Assembly: GCA_020439725.1 (NCBI GenBank)
Contig: JAGQSE010000276.1
Span: forward strand, 1-10,116
DNA from: Acidobacteriota bacterium
Lineage (GTDB): Bacteria; Acidobacteriota; Thermoanaerobaculia; Multivoradales; JAHZIX01
Reading direction: 5' to 3'
Length of the DNA: 10,116 nucleotides
The notes under the pieces were generated by a model. That model did no database searches and had not been told where the DNA came from. It saw nothing but the letters and a program-made list of their open reading frames with translations. Positions 1 to 6,577 of the stretch are shown here, in pieces; within the stretch, counting starts at the first letter, position 1; the number at the start of each line of letters is the position of its first letter. A program made the translations under genes and the position numbers.

Positions 1-1035
1 GGGTGCCGGCTCGAGCTCGATGGCCACCTCGCCGGCGTCGAGCTTGGCGAGGTCGAAGAGCTCGGACACCAGGTGCGCAAGACGCTGGCTCTGGCTGAGC
101 GCGATGTCGAGGTACCGCCGCCGGTCGTCCGCCGACAGGGAGTCGTCTTTGAGGCGCAGAGTCTCGAGGTACCCCTGGAGCGACGCCAGGGGGGTCCTTA
201 GATCGTGGGACACGTTGGCCACGAGCTCACGCCGCAGGCGGTCCGCCCGCTGCGTCTCCTCCATCTGCTCGACGATGCGTTCGGCCATCCGATGGAAGGT
301 GCGGTCGAGGCGCTCGAGATCGTCGCGCTGTCCACCCACGTCGCGCTCCTCCCGCGCCGGCACCTGCGCGAAGCCGCTGTTCGAGAACTCGCGCATGGCC
401 CGGTCAAGCCGGCGCAGCCGGCGCGTCAGCAGGCGCAACAGGACCCAGCCGGCGACCAGGCTGAGCGCCAGGAAGGACAGCACCACCGACGCGCCAAGAC
501 GCAGGATCGAGCTGCCGCGAAGCGCCTCGGTGAGGGAGCGCTCGCCGGAACCGGCGAGCACCACATACAGGTATCCCTGCGATCGCTCGCCGTCGCCGGG
601 GATCCGCGCGGCGGAGAAGGTACGCCTGCCCTCCGCCATCAGCGGGTCGTCACCGAGCACCAGGGGCCGGCCCCTCGTCGCCAGGAAGCGGCGCACCGGC
701 TCGAGGTCGACGGCGTCGCGCACCGGCGGCGTCATCGACGAGGTGTGCAGGATCGAGCCCTCGGCATCGAGGATGTAGATCTCGTTGTTGGGGTTGATCA
801 CCTTGAGCATGTGCAGCACGCGGTCGAGGTTCGCCTCCTCGATGACCCCGTGCTCGAGCAGCGCGCTCTCCTGAACCAGCTGGGCGGCGAGGGTCCAGTT
901 GAGCTTCTGCTCGGCCTCGACCAGGTGATGACGCGTGGTGAGCAGCGTCGAGACCACGCCGACGACGCCGACCAGCGTGAGCAGGAGGCCCAAGACCGCC
1001 GCGAGGCGCCGGTCGAGGGTACGCAACAGGCTCAC
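1..1035 (-). CDS. Sensor histidine kinase, N-terminal 345 residues (cut by window edge)
   Basis: Membrane sensor kinase that should autophosphorylate on a histidine and pass the phosphate to the response regulator encoded just upstream. The frame opens with GTG at 1035 and stays open to base 1, giving 345 codons. Visible order: TM helix about residues 11-32; an extracytoplasmic sensor of about 140 residues containing NEIYILDAEGSILHTS (85-100), reminiscent of a PAS/Cache-type fold; TM helix about 177-201; HAMP linker about 200-253; HisKA dimerisation helix with the H-box NVSHDLRTPLASLQGYL, phospho-acceptor His277. The N, G1 and G2 boxes of the HATPase domain are missing because the gene runs off the left edge. 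Its GTG start overlaps the regulator's TGA stop (GTGA), implying translational coupling; GGAG lies 8 nt before the GTG. The family assignment is firm; the stimulus cannot be read from the sequence. Confidence 0.93.
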   Translation of the reverse strand, partial: MSLLRTLDRRLAAVLGLLLTLVGVVGVVSTLLTTRHHLVEAEQKLNWTLAAQLVQESALLEHGVIEEANLDRVLHMLKVINPNNEIYILDAEGSILHTSSMTPPVRDAVDLEPVRRFLATRGRPLVLGDDPLMAEGRRTFSAARIPGDGERSQGYLYVVLAGSGERSLTEALRGSSILRLGASVVLSFLALSLVAGWVLLRLLTRRLRRLDRAMREFSNSGFAQVPAREERDVGGQRDDLERLDRTFHRMAERIVEQMEETQRADRLRRELVANVSHDLRTPLASLQGYLETLRLKDDSLSADDRRRYLDIALSQSQRLAHLVSELFDLAKLDAGEVAIELEPAP

Positions 1036-1754
1036 GGGCCCGGCTCCGAGACCTCCTCGCCAGGCTCCCGGAAGCGATACCCGACGCCCCAGACGGTGAG
1101 GATGTACCGCGGGTCCTCGTCGCCGGCCATCAGCTTGGAGCGCAGCCGGTTGATGTGCGAATTGACGGTGTGGCCATAACCGTCGTGACCGTAGCCCCAG
1201 ACGCTATCGAGCAGCTCGGCCCGGCGGAAGACGCGTCCCGGGTTGCGGGCGAAGTGGGCCAGAAGATCGAACTCCTTGGCGGTGAGATAGATCTCCTCGC
1301 CGTGGCGCAGGACTCGGCGTCGCGAAGGGTCGATGACCAGGTCGTGGATCTCCAAGGTCGACAGGTCCTCACCCTGCGGGCGCATCGCGTCGAGGCGACG
1401 GAAGATCGCCTTCACCCGTGCCATGAGCTCGCGGATGCTGAAGGGCTTGGTCAGATAGTCGTCGGCCCCGACATCGATCCCCAGGACGCGGTCCACCTCC
1501 GCCGAGCGGGCGGTGAGCATCAGGATCGGGACGTAACGGTCGCCGGCTCGGATCCGCCGGCACAGCTCGAGACCATCGATCTCGGGCAGGTTGAGGTCGA
1601 GCACGATGAGGTCGTAGCTCCCCTGCTCGGCGAGCTCCCAGCCCCGGCGGCCGTCCGCGGCCACGTCGACCTTGAGCCCCAGGTCTCGCAGGTGCAGCGC
1701 CACCAGCTCGGCGATCGACGCCTCGTCCTCGACGATCAGAACGCTCCGCTCCAC
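1032..1754 (-). CDS. OmpR/PhoB-family response regulator
   Basis: DNA-binding response regulator of 240 residues, the partner of the histidine kinase that follows it with a 4-bp overlap. The N-terminal receiver domain (about 4-118) has the acidic pocket E9-D10, phospho-acceptor Asp53 in VLDLNLP, the conserved Thr81 in LTAR, and Lys103 in TKPF. The C-terminal winged-helix domain (about 135-232) carries LTAKEFDLLAHFARNPGRVF, the recognition-helix region VNSHINRLRSKL, and the terminal VWGVGYRF typical of PhoB/OmpR regulators. I chose the GTG at 1754 because GGAGG sits 8 nt upstream and the protein then begins right at the first receiver strand (ERSVLIVEDE). A longer frame back to 1868 would add 38 residues that match nothing. 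The target genes are unknown; the kinase-regulator pair may autoregulate from the divergent region at 1755-1916. Confidence 0.95.
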   Translation of the reverse strand: MERSVLIVEDEASIAELVALHLRDLGLKVDVAADGRRGWELAEQGSYDLIVLDLNLPEIDGLELCRRIRAGDRYVPILMLTARSAEVDRVLGIDVGADDYLTKPFSIRELMARVKAIFRRLDAMRPQGEDLSTLEIHDLVIDPSRRRVLRHGEEIYLTAKEFDLLAHFARNPGRVFRRAELLDSVWGYGHDGYGHTVNSHINRLRSKLMAGDEDPRYILTVWGVGYRFREPGEEVSEPGP

Positions 1755-1916
1755 GGTCGTAACCTCCACGAGTCGGAATGGCCAGCGATCGGGCATAGGA
1801 TCGGCGGCGGGGAAGGCGCCATCGCCGATCATCAAACCCAAGACCCGTGCCCGAACGGCATCGGGCAATCAACACCTTACCGAAATACCGGATCTTCCGG
1901 TTTCAGGAGGCAAGCC
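1755..1916. promoter_or_regulatory. Divergent intergenic region with three inverted repeats
   Basis: This 162-bp region separates the response regulator (leftward) from the DinB-family gene (rightward), so it should hold both promoters. Three dyads are visible: GATCGGCG at 1799-1806 with CGCCGATC at 1823-1830; TGCCCGA at 1848-1854 with TCGGGCA at 1861-1867; and ACCGGA-TCT-TCCGGT at 1887-1901, extendable to GAAA...TTTC (1882-1904) with a 2-nt bulge and ending against the DinB ribosome site. I could not assign clear -35/-10 hexamers. A role as operators is inferred from position and symmetry only. Confidence 0.4.
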
Positions 1917-2429
1917 TTGACCGATCGACCACGAGCTCGCTTCGAAGATCAGCCAACCGCCCCCCTGGCGGTCCAAATCCAGAGCCACGCCCTGGCGCTC
2001 GACATGAATCTGGACGGAGTTTCGCACGCCGACAGCCTGATACAACCCCCTGCGGGCAATTGCATCAACTGGGTCCTGGGCCATGTGGTGGCCAGCCGCA
2101 ACGGTCTCCTGGGGCTCGTCGAGCGCGCGCCGGTCTGGGACGATGCCCTCGCCGAGCGCTATCTGCGCGGTAGCGAAGCCATCGGCGGCGAGGGGGACGG
2201 CGTGCTCGGTTTCGACCGCATCGTGGCCGATTTCCGCTCATCACAGCAGCCCCTCCTCGAGGGTCTCGGTGCACTCTCCGTCGAGCAACTCGCAGAACCT
2301 GCCGAGCTCTTCGGGCGGCCGATGGATCGGATGTCGAAGCTGTCCTTCCTGGTCTTCCACGAGGGCTACCATCTCGGCCAGCTGGGCCTCCTCCGCCGCC
2401 TGCTGGGCAAGCCCGGCGGCATCGCCTGA
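1917..2429 (+). CDS. DinB-family protein
   Basis: A protein of 170 residues of the DinB/YfiT-like four-helix-bundle superfamily, whose members bind a divalent metal through three histidines; some are thiol-dependent transferases and many have no assigned role. The expected ligands are visible: His56 in INWVLGH, and His148 and His152 in FHEGYHLGQLGLLRR near the C terminus. Length is close to the usual 150-170. The start is the TTG at 1917 because AGGAGG (1905-1910) lies 6 nt before it; the frame extends much further upstream, but that part is antisense to the response regulator. The gene diverges from the two-component system and converges on the AlkP-like gene, from which it is separated by a hairpin. 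The substrate is unknown. The name does not imply a link to DNA polymerase IV. Confidence 0.85.
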   Translation: MTDRPRARFEDQPTAPLAVQIQSHALALDMNLDGVSHADSLIQPPAGNCINWVLGHVVASRNGLLGLVERAPVWDDALAERYLRGSEAIGGEGDGVLGFDRIVADFRSSQQPLLEGLGALSVEQLAEPAELFGRPMDRMSKLSFLVFHEGYHLGQLGLLRRLLGKPGGIA

Positions 2430-2432
2430 GCT

Positions 2433-2449
2433 CCCCGGCCACGCCGGGG
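2433..2449. terminator. GC hairpin between convergent genes
   Basis: CCCCGGC (2433-2439) and GCCGGGG (2443-2449) form a perfect 7-bp stem with a 3-nt CAC loop. It exactly fills the 21-bp gap between the stops of the DinB gene (2429) and the AlkP-like gene (2451), and flanking GAG/CTC could extend it. A bidirectional terminator is the natural reading, although there is no T tract on either side, so a Rho-assisted or attenuating role is possible. Confidence 0.55.
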
Positions 2450-2450
2450 C

Positions 2451-4202
2451 TCAGCGAGCCTCGGAGAGCGCCAGCGACTCGTAGGTGGGGACGAAGGACA
2501 ATGGCTGCCGGGCGACGCGCACCGGGTCGAAGGCGGCGGTGATCACCTGGCCGTCGAGATCTTTGGCGATGGGTAGCCCGAAGGCGTAGGCCACCGTCGG
2601 CACCAGGTCGGTGAGGCGAGCGCCGCGAAACCGCGTCCCGGGCTCGATGTCACCCCCCAGGAACATCAGGACGCCGTCGGCACCGGCACCGAGGGTGCCG
2701 CGCAGCTCCGGGTCGCCGGACAGCCCCCACCCCCAACCGCGTCTCGCCGTCCCCGCCGGCGAGACCACCGCGAGCATCGCCGGCTGTGGTACCCGCTCCC
2801 AGAGTCGGGCGAGAAAGCGGTCGATCTCGCCGTAGTAGGCGGCCAGCTCGTCGTGAGCGGCGCGCTCGGCTTCGCCGTCACCGCCCTCGAACTGCACCTC
2901 CGCATAGCCGCCGAAAGACTCCTCGGAGACCGATGCGAGGCCTGGTAGGACCAGGAACAACGCGTCGACGTCCGGATATTGCTCGACCAGGAAGAGGCTC
3001 AAGCTCTGGCGCCAACCGTCGCCGGCGAGAGCGCTCAGGACCCGCGGCGAGGGGTCCGGCCCGAAGGGATTACGCCGCACCGGACCGAGGTCGCCGACGC
3101 CGAGCGCAAAGAGGGCCGCACGTTCGGCGACACCCTCGGGGAGGGCGCTTCCCGGAGGTGGCTCGGGCCGGAAGAAGGCTTCCGAGACCGAGAAGTCGAG
3201 CTCACCAAAGGGAGGATCGGTCACCGGCCAGCCGAGGGTGGCGGAGCGGACCCCGAGCCGGCTGAGGACCTGCCATAGATCCAGTGCCCGTTGCCGTCGG
3301 CGGTCGACGGGGAGCGGGCGCACGCCCGGCAACCCCCACGTACGAAACAGGATTCCCGCCGGCAAGAGCTCGAAGCGCGCTTCGGGACCCAGTGGCGGAA
3401 AGGGCCACACACGATCTCCCAAGATGCCGTGCCGGTAGGGGTTCTTGCCCGTGGCGAGACTCGTCCACACGGCGGCGCGGGAGTAGGGGGTCAGCGTCTC
3501 GAGACGGCCTGCGGCGCCGTCGCGGAGCATCGCGGCGAGAAAGGGCACCCTGCCCTGTTCGGCGAGCGGCAAGATGGCGTCGAGGGTGGCACCCTCGACG
3601 GCCACGGTGTAGAGGCGAAGGCGAGGTCTCTCGGGCCCTTCCGCGGCAGTGCGGGGGCGGATCTCGGGCGGCCGATACGTCTCGAGCCGCTCCTCGAGGG
3701 AGAACACCGAGATCAGGACGAGCACGGCATATCCCCACCGGCTGCGTCGCCCGTAGCGACGGCGGTGGATCGTGTGGAGCAACGTCGTGTAGAAGGCGAC
3801 GAGACCCGCCAGGCTCAAGACCATCCCGGCCTTGATCAAGCGCGTGTTGATGCCCGGCGGCAAGTAGAAGGCGTAATACGACGCGTGGCCGATCTCGGCC
3901 ACCGCGGGGATCAGCAGTGCGAGGGTGAGCCCCCACGGCAGCGCCCGCCGTGCCCGATCCGGCCGCTGGAGCGTGAAGGGGAGGTGGAGGAGGAGGCTGA
4001 CCAGCCCGAGGGCCGGGCCGTAGAGCAGCGCCAGCGGCAGGAGGTCACTGTCGAGATGAGCGTTGAGAAAGAGGAGAAGTCCCGCGAGCTGGGTGCCCAG
4101 CAGGGCCCCGGGGAGGAAGCCACACACCAGCACGTCGAGCACCAGCGGCCGCTGGTGATACCGGTGGAAAACGCGCCGGCGCAGCTGCTGGAGCAAGCTC
4201 AC
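2451..4202 (-). CDS. Multi-pass membrane protein with degenerate AlkP-superfamily (type I phosphodiesterase-like) domain
   Basis: A protein of 583 residues. About 170 N-terminal residues hold four or five hydrophobic helices (roughly 20-47, 54-77, 88-107, 122-143, 157-170). The rest resembles the type I phosphodiesterase/nucleotide pyrophosphatase branch of the alkaline phosphatase superfamily: VAVEGATLDAILPLAEQGRVP (split as VAVEGATLD at 201-208 and the following PL..G..P segment), GRLETLTPYSRAAVW (232-246), TSLATGKNPYRHGI (247-260), and a C-terminal DLVPTVAYAFGLPIAKDLDG (532-551). Active homologues have Asp in the first block, Ser/Thr four residues before the Trp, and a DHG motif. Here these read Glu203, Arg242 (Ser241 is adjacent) and VVSPAGT (479-485), so catalysis is doubtful. 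The GTG at 4202 has no good ribosome site, so the start is uncertain. It follows the DUF4845-like gene by 63 bp, last in the lepB operon. The fold is likely; the role is unknown. Confidence 0.8.
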   Translation of the reverse strand: MSLLQQLRRRVFHRYHQRPLVLDVLVCGFLPGALLGTQLAGLLLFLNAHLDSDLLPLALLYGPALGLVSLLLHLPFTLQRPDRARRALPWGLTLALLIPAVAEIGHASYYAFYLPPGINTRLIKAGMVLSLAGLVAFYTTLLHTIHRRRYGRRSRWGYAVLVLISVFSLEERLETYRPPEIRPRTAAEGPERPRLRLYTVAVEGATLDAILPLAEQGRVPFLAAMLRDGAAGRLETLTPYSRAAVWTSLATGKNPYRHGILGDRVWPFPPLGPEARFELLPAGILFRTWGLPGVRPLPVDRRRQRALDLWQVLSRLGVRSATLGWPVTDPPFGELDFSVSEAFFRPEPPPGSALPEGVAERAALFALGVGDLGPVRRNPFGPDPSPRVLSALAGDGWRQSLSLFLVEQYPDVDALFLVLPGLASVSEESFGGYAEVQFEGGDGEAERAAHDELAAYYGEIDRFLARLWERVPQPAMLAVVSPAGTARRGWGWGLSGDPELRGTLGAGADGVLMFLGGDIEPGTRFRGARLTDLVPTVAYAFGLPIAKDLDGQVITAAFDPVRVARQPLSFVPTYESLALSEAR

Positions 4203-4265
4203 GGAAACGGCTCGTAGTGCCCACCCGGCCGCGGATCGCGACCGGGGCGGGTCTAGGGACGGCGG

Positions 4266-4655
4266 TCAGAAGATGAAGATCGGCCGGTCCACCACGTGCT
4301 CGAAATGCCAGTCGTAGGTGTAGCCCGGGAACTCGAGGGGTACCGTGTACTCGACCTTCATCTTGATCTTGTCGCGCGACAGCTGGACCTCGACGTCCTC
4401 GGGCTCGACGGGCAGCTCGAGCTCGTCGGCCTGGGCCAGGATCGCCTTCTTGATGTTCGCTTCCGATCGCTTGCCGGGAAAACGCGCGATCTCTTCCATG
4501 TAGTCGTAGAGCTTGGCGCTGGCCACTTTCACCGGCACGGCCTTCCAGGCGATCATCAGCGCCACGGCAAGGACCACGGCCCAGAGCAAGCAGCCAAACA
4601 TGCCCTCGCCCCGCTGCAAGGCACGGCTACGGGATCTCGTTGAGCGAAGCACCAT
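4266..4655 (-). CDS. Small single-pass membrane protein, DUF4845-like
   Basis: A protein of 129 residues with a short basic N terminus (RSTRSRSRALQRGEG), one TM helix (about 20-40, MFGCLLWAVVLAVALMIAW), then KAVPVKVASAKLYDYMEEIA and a soluble tail with alternating charged and hydrophobic strands ending in PIFIF. This plan (GxG..., TM helix, proline after the helix, K-LYDYM stretch, small C-terminal beta domain) resembles DUF4845 proteins, which in Proteobacteria are often encoded beside the signal peptidase gene. Here too the gene follows lepB-2, 40 bp downstream, which strengthens the match. I chose the ATG at 4655 because GGAGG lies 5 nt upstream; a longer frame to 4787 would overlap lepB-2. 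The tail should face the periplasm. No catalytic residues are apparent and the function is unknown; it could assist or be processed by the signal peptidases. Confidence 0.8.
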   Translation of the reverse strand: MVLRSTRSRSRALQRGEGMFGCLLWAVVLAVALMIAWKAVPVKVASAKLYDYMEEIARFPGKRSEANIKKAILAQADELELPVEPEDVEVQLSRDKIKMKVEYTVPLEFPGYTYDWHFEHVVDRPIFIF

Positions 4656-4695
4656 TCGTTCCTCCTCGATCAGGCCTGGGGAAGCGCGGACGAGT

Positions 4696-5442
4696 CTACC
4701 GCACCGGGCGCAGGGTCCGACGCCAGCGGATGCGATCGAGGACCGAGGCCGCCTCACCCGAGCCGGCGGATGGCGCCCGATCGACACCGGTGGGGACTAC
4801 CGGAGCCTCCCCCTTCCCAGCTCCGGCGGCTCCCGGCGGGCTCCCCGGCGTCATCGACCACAAGACCACGAGCGGCCTGCCCTTGAGCAGCCGGCGGGGC
4901 ACCTGGCCCCAAAAGCGCGAGTCGTAGGAATCGTCGCGATTGTCGCCGAGCATGAAGAGATAGCCCTGGGGAACGACCACCGGTCCGAAGTTGTCCCGCT
5001 TGCGATAGCCGTCGTGGAGGAAGAGAGAACGCGGGTAGATGCGCGGGTCGTCGTGGACGACGTAGGCACTCTCATCCATCGGCTCCTGGTTGACCCGGAG
5101 CTCCTTGTCGGTGATCTCGAGCACGTCGCCACCCAGCGCCACGGCGCGCTTGACGTAGTTGCGCGTCGGATCCGGTGGAAAGCGGAAGACCACGATGTCC
5201 CCTCGGCGTACCGCCCGCATCGGCAGCCAAGACGGCGCGTCCGCGGCACCGGTGCCGAAGACGAAGCGGTTGACCAGCACGTGGTCGCCGCGTAGCAGCG
5301 TCGGCTCCATCGACTCGGTGGGGATTTCGAAGACCTGGACGACCCACGTGCGGACGAAGAGCGCGACGATCACACCGACCAGGATGGCGGCGATCAGATC
5401 CGCCCACCAGCTCCGCGCGGCGCCTGTCGGGCTCGATTCCAT
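4696..5442 (-). CDS. lepB: Signal peptidase I, second paralogue
   Basis: Type I signal peptidase that cleaves signal peptides from exported preproteins at the periplasmic face of the membrane, using a Ser/Lys dyad. One TM helix (about 14-36) precedes the box-B motif IPTESMEPTLLRGDHVLVNR with nucleophile Ser44. RRGDIVVFRFPPDPTRNYVKR contains general base Lys98, and LGDNRDDSYDSRFWG (165-179) is box E. Total length is 248 residues. After the last conserved strand (LVVLWS, 191-196) comes an unusual Gly/Pro/Ala-rich stretch of about 35 residues before the expected basic end (RIRWRRTLRPVR). It starts 24 bp after the lepB-1 stop, so the two are co-transcribed. The ATG at 5442 has only a weak ribosome site; a small dyad (GGCGAG-T-CTCGCC, 5446-5458) fills the gap. 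Activity is well supported; how the two paralogues divide substrates is unknown. Confidence 0.95.
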   Translation of the reverse strand: MESSPTGAARSWWADLIAAILVGVIVALFVRTWVVQVFEIPTESMEPTLLRGDHVLVNRFVFGTGAADAPSWLPMRAVRRGDIVVFRFPPDPTRNYVKRAVALGGDVLEITDKELRVNQEPMDESAYVVHDDPRIYPRSLFLHDGYRKRDNFGPVVVPQGYLFMLGDNRDDSYDSRFWGQVPRRLLKGRPLVVLWSMTPGSPPGAAGAGKGEAPVVPTGVDRAPSAGSGEAASVLDRIRWRRTLRPVR

Positions 5443-5445
5443 GCC

Positions 5446-5458
5446 GGCGAGTCTCGCC
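5446..5458. repeat. Short dyad between the two lepB genes
   Basis: GGCGAG (5446-5451), one T, then CTCGCC (5453-5458) is a perfect inverted repeat inside the 24-bp gap between lepB-1 and lepB-2. In the leftward RNA it lies just ahead of the lepB-2 start and could fold with a 5-nt loop. It contains the only GAGG-like ribosome-site candidate, so it could tune lepB-2 translation. Being short and GC-rich, it could also be chance. Confidence 0.25.
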
Positions 5459-5466
5459 TCAGGGTC

Positions 5467-6174
5467 TCAGCGGATGACGTGGAAGGTCCGCGACCAGCGT
5501 GTCTTGAAGGGGAACCCGACCAGGGTGCGCATCATGTGCCCGAGCTGCTGCCCCAGGCTCTGCGACGTCCCGTCGAGGGTCTCTCCGCCGTTGGACCAGT
5601 AGATGACCACCGCTCGGCCCTTGATGTTTTCGAGCGGCAAGGGGCCCCAGTAGCGCGAGTCCTTGCTGTTGTTCCGGTTGTCGCCCAGGCAGAAGACGTG
5701 GCCCTCGGGCACCCGGACCGGACCGAACTCGCGCAACTGGCGAGCGGCGGCGGTCAGCGGCAGGAATTGCGGGTCTTGGCGATAGGAAGCGTAGGCGCTT
5801 TCGTCGACGGTGCGGCCGTTGATCGTTAGCTGCCGGTTGCGCAACGCGACCTCGTCGCCGGCGATGGCGACGCAGCGCTTGACCAGGTCGAGGGCGGGTG
5901 TCTCCACCGAGCGGAAGACCAGGATGTCCCCCCTTCGCACCGCGCGGTGCGGCAGGACCCGAGCCAGCGCCCCGTCCCCCTCGTCGCCGTAGATGAAGCG
6001 GTTGACGAAGAGGTGGTCGCCGATCAGCAACGTGTCCTCCATCGACCCGCTGGGGATGTAGAACGTCTGGAGGACGAAGAGGTTGGCGAACTTCAGGAAG
6101 ATCACGGCGACCAGGATGGCCTCGAGCCACACCCGCACCGCGCCTTCCTGCTGTTCCGGTTTTGTCTCGGCCAT
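5467..6174 (-). CDS. lepB: Signal peptidase I, first paralogue
   Basis: Type I signal peptidase of 235 residues, first gene of the leftward operon. One N-terminal TM helix (about 15-36) is followed by the catalytic IPSGSMEDTLLIGDHLFVNR with nucleophile Ser44, then RRGDILVFRSVETPALDLVKR with general base Lys99, and LGDNRNNSKDSRYWG (163-177). The C terminus (WSRTFHVIR) is the usual basic end, with no extra linker, unlike its neighbour. The two proteins share the sequence around the serine and the VNRF(V/I)(F/Y)G segment, so they are paralogues, probably from a tandem duplication, although they are now clearly diverged. The ATG at 6174 is the natural start; there is only a weak G-rich ribosome site. 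TAGATT on the minus strand (6189-6184) is a possible -10 box very close to the start, without a convincing -35 box. Confidence 0.95.
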   Translation of the reverse strand: MAETKPEQQEGAVRVWLEAILVAVIFLKFANLFVLQTFYIPSGSMEDTLLIGDHLFVNRFIYGDEGDGALARVLPHRAVRRGDILVFRSVETPALDLVKRCVAIAGDEVALRNRQLTINGRTVDESAYASYRQDPQFLPLTAAARQLREFGPVRVPEGHVFCLGDNRNNSKDSRYWGPLPLENIKGRAVVIYWSNGGETLDGTSQSLGQQLGHMMRTLVGFPFKTRWSRTFHVIR

Positions 6175-6348
6175 GGCCCGCCCAATCTACCCCACCACCC
6201 CCCTCCGCCACCAGCGACGGCGCTCTCTCCCGCGCTCGAGCGACGCTGCCCCTGCCAAGAGCGGCCCGACGGTCCTCGACATGCCGGACGCTCCGACGCC
6301 CCAGCCGGAGCTGCCTCTGGTGTGTCCAAAGATTTTTCCTTCGTCCTG

Positions 6349-6427
6349 ATCCTTTGACGCCTGCCGCGGCCCGGTGGCGCCGGGTAGTCGGCGGAATGGC
6401 GACTTCGAAGCGCTCAATCCTTTGACG
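6349..6427. repeat. Two copies of an 11-bp direct repeat
   Basis: ATCCTTTGACG occurs at 6349-6359 and again at 6417-6427, 68 bp apart start to start, upstream of the lepB operon. On the minus strand it reads CGTCAAAGGAT. Each copy contains a TTGACG hexamer that resembles a -35 box on the plus strand, but I find no matching -10 box at 16-18 bp. It may be a pair of regulator sites or a remnant of local duplication. Confidence 0.3.
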
Positions 6428-6577
6428 AGGCGCATCCGGCAAGACTCTGCAGCACGGACTCCAAATATCCTGTTTTCAATGGCTTAAACACCTTGGCACG
6501 GTCTGGCAACCAGCTTGAACTGTCAGCGGGCATCGATCAACCGGGAGAAAGGAGGTGTGGATCGGCCTAGCAGAGTC

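Noticed and set aside
20..1179. Long plus-strand open frames across 20-1179
   Set aside because: They are antisense to the histidine kinase and regulator, which have clear domains; their translations are Arg/Ser- or Gln/His-rich products of high GC content.
1917..2429. DinB call read as DNA polymerase IV
   Set aside because: The protein has 170 residues with the three-histidine bundle pattern and no Y-family polymerase motifs.
3284..4217. Plus-strand open frames of 183 and 308 codons opposite the AlkP-like gene
   Set aside because: No recognisable domain, compositionally biased, and fully antisense to a gene with conserved motifs.
5459..6442. Minus-strand frame of 327 codons overlapping lepB-1
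   Set aside because: It is lepB-1 in another frame; the translation is Arg/Gly/Pro-rich with no family features, while the true frame carries the catalytic motifs.
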